Assembly: GCA_005656395.1 (NCBI GenBank)
Contig: SRSI01000050.1
Location: 3,162,001 to 3,226,000, forward strand
DNA from: Strongyloides papillosus
Lineage: Eukaryota > Nematoda > Chromadorea > Rhabditida > Strongyloididae
Direction: 5' to 3'
DNA: 64,000 bases
Numbering within the stretch: the first letter of the stretch is position 1; each line of letters begins with the position of its first letter. A program made the position numbers and the translations under genes. Of the stretch, positions 61,306 to 64,000 are shown in pieces. A model generated the notes under the pieces. The model did no database searches. It had not been told where the DNA came from and saw nothing but the letters and a program-made list of their open reading frames with translations.

Positions 61306-61581
61306 TTATTTTCTTGGACCAGCAAATGTTTTTTGATAAGTTGTTGATTTTTTATAAACTATAGGTGCCTTCTTTGGTGGTTCAGGTGTCTTGGCGGGTG
61401 ATGACGCTGGTGGTGGTGGAATAACAACTGGAGGTGGTGTTATGGGTTTCTTTTCTGTTTGTCCTGCAGCTGGTTTAGCAAAGAAATCAACATCATCTAA
61501 ATCCACGTCACTTGCATCCTTTTTAATTCCGCCGTTTCCTGTGAAAGCCTCTGGTGGTACATAAGCACTCTTATCAGCCAT
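61306..61581 (-). CDS. Small proline-rich protein, unknown
   Basis: A 91-aa single-exon frame beginning MADKSAYVPPEAF. It has an acidic patch (SDVDLDDVDFFAKP), a proline-rich centre (PPPVVIPPPPASSPAKTPEP) and a basic end (KKSTTYQKTFAGPRK). No signal peptide or membrane segment. Codon use is richer in GC than the surroundings, which supports a real gene, and the low complexity suggests a disordered scaffold or ligand for SH3/WW domains. Family not recognised. Confidence 0.55.
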   Translation of the reverse strand: MADKSAYVPPEAFTGNGGIKKDASDVDLDDVDFFAKPAAGQTEKKPITPPPVVIPPPPASSPAKTPEPPKKAPIVYKKSTTYQKTFAGPRK

Positions 61582-61965
61582 TTTTAATTTTTATTTTTAA
61601 ATAACAGTAGAAAACTGGATAGTTATTTTAAATACCATTTTATTTATACTAAAAAATTAGATTTAAATTTGGTTAATTAAAATAAGAATTGATAATAGGA
61701 TATTCAAATTATTAATTTATGTTTAGAATAGAAAACGTTAACTTTTATTTATTAAATTTCTAAAGTATGGAACATAAAAAAGAAACAACATTTTAATAAA
61801 AAAATTGTTTTATTTCCTATCAACAATTAAATAAAACTTTTAACAATATCAAATTGTATATGGCAACATAAAAAATTAAATAAAAAATTGAAAACATTTT
61901 TTCAAAACATTCAAAATACAAGGCATAAAAAAATACATTACGTCACTGGAAATTTCCACAAAATC
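61582..61965. other. Intergenic, nothing recognised
   Basis: AT-rich spacer between two short minus-strand genes. Confidence 0.5.
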
Positions 61966-62298
61966 TCAAAAAACTTTGTGGCCAACACCCTTAAATCCTT
62001 CCATTTTTCTCATCTTGGTAATTTTATCATCAAGATTATGAATCTTCTTCTCCAACTCTTCTTTCTTTTTCTTTTCCTCCTCCTCCCTATACTTATGCTT
62101 ATTCATATTATACCTTTCCTGGGCTCTCCTTCTTGCTTCCTCAATATTTTTTGAATATTTCTCTTCCACCGACGCATCAAATTTTTTTCTCTTTTCGTAT
62201 TCTTTCCTTTCATAATACTCCATAATCATGGTTTTTAAATACTTAACATACACATAAAATAAAACTATCGATAGAAACATCAAATACCAACCATTCAT
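61966..62298 (-). CDS. Single-TM coiled-coil protein, perhaps SELENOS/VIMP-like
   Basis: A 110-aa single-exon frame. Residues 5-22 are a membrane helix (YLMFLSIVLFYVYVKYLK). A highly charged helix follows with a stretch IEEARRRAQERYN that resembles the p97/VCP-interacting motif of selenoprotein S, then a Glu/Lys coiled coil and a short end MEGFKGVGHKVF. SELENOS has this order (short N-terminus, TM, VIM helix, Gly-rich tail) and works in ER-associated degradation. There is no Sec or Cys near the C-terminus, so if it is related it is a non-Sec form. Low-complexity charge could also mislead. Confidence 0.45.
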   Translation of the reverse strand: MNGWYLMFLSIVLFYVYVKYLKTMIMEYYERKEYEKRKKFDASVEEKYSKNIEEARRRAQERYNMNKHKYREEEEKKKKEELEKKIHNLDDKITKMRKMEGFKGVGHKVF

Positions 62299-62708
62299 CT
62301 TTATATAAAACCATACTTAAAAAAAATAATTCTTTCAATATTTTTACAAACAATATACTTACAAGATTTAAATAAATAATTTATATAATCATAAATTTCG
62401 AACAGCATATCTCCTGACAATAATAAAATCCAAGAAATTCACAAAACAATTGAATAAAAAACAAGGAAGTTGTCTATTATAAGTAGAATAAATTAATTTC
62501 AACAAAAGGTATGGTGAATAAAACACAAAAAGCAGCAGTAAAAATAAAAATAGACATTCTCAGCACGATGTTCTGATTCATTGTTGGTGTTCTATGCCAT
62601 CACAAGATATGGAGTACTTTAACAACAAACTAACAAACATAAAACGACATACATACTTTTTAGTAGTATATAACAAATTATTACTAGCATTTTTTGATAT
62701 AAAAATTT
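62299..62708. other. Divergent intergenic region
   Basis: Holds the promoters of the coiled-coil gene (minus) and the RING gene (plus). No coding frame. Confidence 0.5.
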
Positions 62709-63418
62709 ATGGGCAACGAAAATTCACATTTAGATGGAAAATATAATATCGAAGATTTTGTTAAACCCAGGCAGGTTACCTGGGATCAACTGAAGTCTAT
62801 GATAGAGGAACTTAATGACAAGTAAGTTAATAGTTTGTTTTTTCAATTTTATCAATAATGTTTTGAAATATGTTTAGATGTCAATTTATTGTTGATTCAA
62901 ATAGCAATTATTTATTATTTTATATACAGAAAGGTCATAGAAACTGTATATTATGGAAGTTGACTACAAGAATCCTAGTATTAAAAATAAATCTTCAAAC
63001 CCATAAACCAATTGCACATAGAATATTGTCCTTCCGGCAATTTGTACGTATCTACAATAGTATAATGTTTACAGTTGACATTTCTGGTAACTCTATAACC
63101 CAAGACGGGTGTATTTCAGCATACATGAAAGATTGTATGTGGCGTTCTGAAATTGGAAGTGGGACAACAAATGAAGATGGTGAATGTTTAATATGTTTTG
63201 ATAGAGTCCCTGACGTTGTACTACCATGTTCACATGCTTTTTGTGAGATTTGTGTTGAGAAAATCAAAGAAACTGACAAAAATTACTGTCCTCTATGTAG
63301 GGAGGAGCTTAAGAAAGACACTAACGAAGATTTATGGAGTATACCTGATTTACCAGAAAATTCAGAAATTGAAAATTACATGCTTTCTATTGTTGATAGC
63401 CACGATAAAAATGACTAA
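62709..63418 (+). CDS. RNF141-like RING finger protein
   Basis: Exons 62709-62821 and 62878-63418 join in phase 2 across a 56-base intron, giving 217 aa. The N-terminus MGNENS fits N-myristoylation, as in RNF141 (ZNF230). Residues about 28-37 (TWDQLKSMIEELND) and NYLLFYIQKGHRNCILWKLT to FRQFVRIYNSI match the conserved N-terminal region of that family. The C3HC4 RING spans about 139-177 (CLICFDRVPD, LPCSHAFCEICVEK, CPLC). The end WSIPDLPENSEIENYMLSI corresponds to the RNF141 tail. Probable membrane-tethered E3 ubiquitin ligase. Human RNF141 is linked to testis. Confidence 0.85.
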
Positions 63419-63567
63419 CCCACTAACATGTATGTAGATATGTAAATAAGCATTACCATTTTTTTATTTGTTTTCCATTTTTTTATATAACTATAAAAAG
63501 AATCAAAATAATTTTTATAATAGTAAAAATTATCATTTCCAAATAAAAAAAAAATAATTTATAAACT

Positions 63568-64000
63568 TTAAATTTGTAAAAACATCAATATTAATGATAA
63601 TATAAAGATAATGTTACTTATTTTTAAGTTGTTTATATTGTTTTTTACAACTGGAAGACAATCAACAACTGGTAAAATAATCTGTTCATTTCTTATGTTT
63701 GAACAGTTCGAATTACACGGCTCTATGACAACAGGTGGTGGATCATGGAATTTTTGGTCATTCTCGTTGTTACAACACAATGTCATATCAATTATTGTTT
63801 CACCTGGAGTTGTAGGTAGTTTATAGTTAACTTCCATGCATGAATTCATGTTCTTGAGATGGAAAATATAGATTAATTTGCAAAATAATGAAACCTACCT
63901 GACATTTTGATATTGAAGAGTCAAATATTTCACTATCAATATTTAAAACCCCACCAATATACCTTAAAAAACTTGGACATCCATAAAACTTTCCTTCAAA
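63568..64000 (-). CDS. 3' end of a Ly6/ET-like, GPI-type surface protein (partial)
   Basis: The last exon is 63852-63568. A 45-base intron (63898-63853, GTAGGT...CTCAAG) separates it from an upstream exon that runs off the window (64000-63899, FLRYIGGVLNIDSEIFDSSI then SKCQ). The product has MNSCMEVNYKL, then LCCNNENDQ, and ends in a hydrophobic tail (IIFILSLILMFLQI), so cysteine spacing plus the GPI-like end resemble nematode Ly6/ET-module proteins. The 5' part, including any signal peptide, is outside the window. Confidence 0.5.

Noticed and set aside
1..64000. tRNA genes, spliced-leader RNA genes, 5S/U6 genes and CRISPR arrays
   Set aside because: Scanned by eye for B-box, leader and snRNA motifs and for spaced repeats. 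None found, although a visual scan can miss tRNAs.

Overview
The window is AT-rich eukaryotic DNA with nematode gene structure: short introns (40-80 bp, GTAAGT/GTATGT donors, TTTTNAG acceptors), genes on both strands, and ATGs lying directly behind strong acceptor sites, as expected for spliced-leader trans-splicing. The protein families (TRIO/UNC-73 GEF2, an INX-3-like innexin, TTR-like, CAP/SCP, Str-type chemoreceptor, one-domain PTPs and PP1-like phosphatases, cholinesterase-like proteins, F-box arrays) and the base composition point to a clade IV nematode, most likely Strongyloides or a close relative. The species is inferred, not proved. Exon structures below were worked out by hand from open frames, splice sites and phase.

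Layout. 0.9-12.6 kb: a six-exon RhoGEF gene (GEF2 module of UNC-73) and a short Sp-family factor with a Btd box but one zinc finger, separated by 3.6 kb of non-coding DNA. 13.7-25.8 kb: a duplicated ~2.4 kb unit (A and B), each with an F-box gene and a dead piece of a chemoreceptor gene. Between the units lie F-box pseudogenes, an IgGFc-binding-domain surface protein and one intact chemoreceptor. 25.9-33.4 kb: housekeeping or developmental genes (HHAT-like MBOAT acyltransferase, SepSecS of selenocysteine synthesis, an innexin) and a small duplicated scrap of the SepSecS locus. 34.1-39.1 kb: three F-box-family genes of a second type (C1-C3). Their relatives C4 and C5 sit at 55.7-58.3 kb on the opposite strand. 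All five are preceded by the same relic exon of an unknown gene. 39.7-41.9 kb: a remarkable secreted precursor cut up by about 16 polybasic sites into small two-cysteine units. 42.9-54.1 kb: an active PTP, a receptor-like PTP with a dead first domain, a CAP protein, a PP1-like phosphatase with a long basic tail, a TTR-like protein and a four-TM protein. 58.8-64.0 kb: a cholinesterase-like protein whose nucleophile Ser is Asp, two small proteins, an RNF141-type RING protein and the 3' end of a surface-protein gene.

No single operon-like pathway ties the genes together. The common theme is lineage-specific expansion: F-box adaptors, phosphatases, secreted proteins and chemoreceptors, with much local duplication and decay, set among a few conserved genes. 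The best candidate for something undescribed is the 711-residue CxxC polyprotein at 39.7-41.9 kb. Next are the F-box duplication units, where flanking DNA is better conserved than the coding exons.
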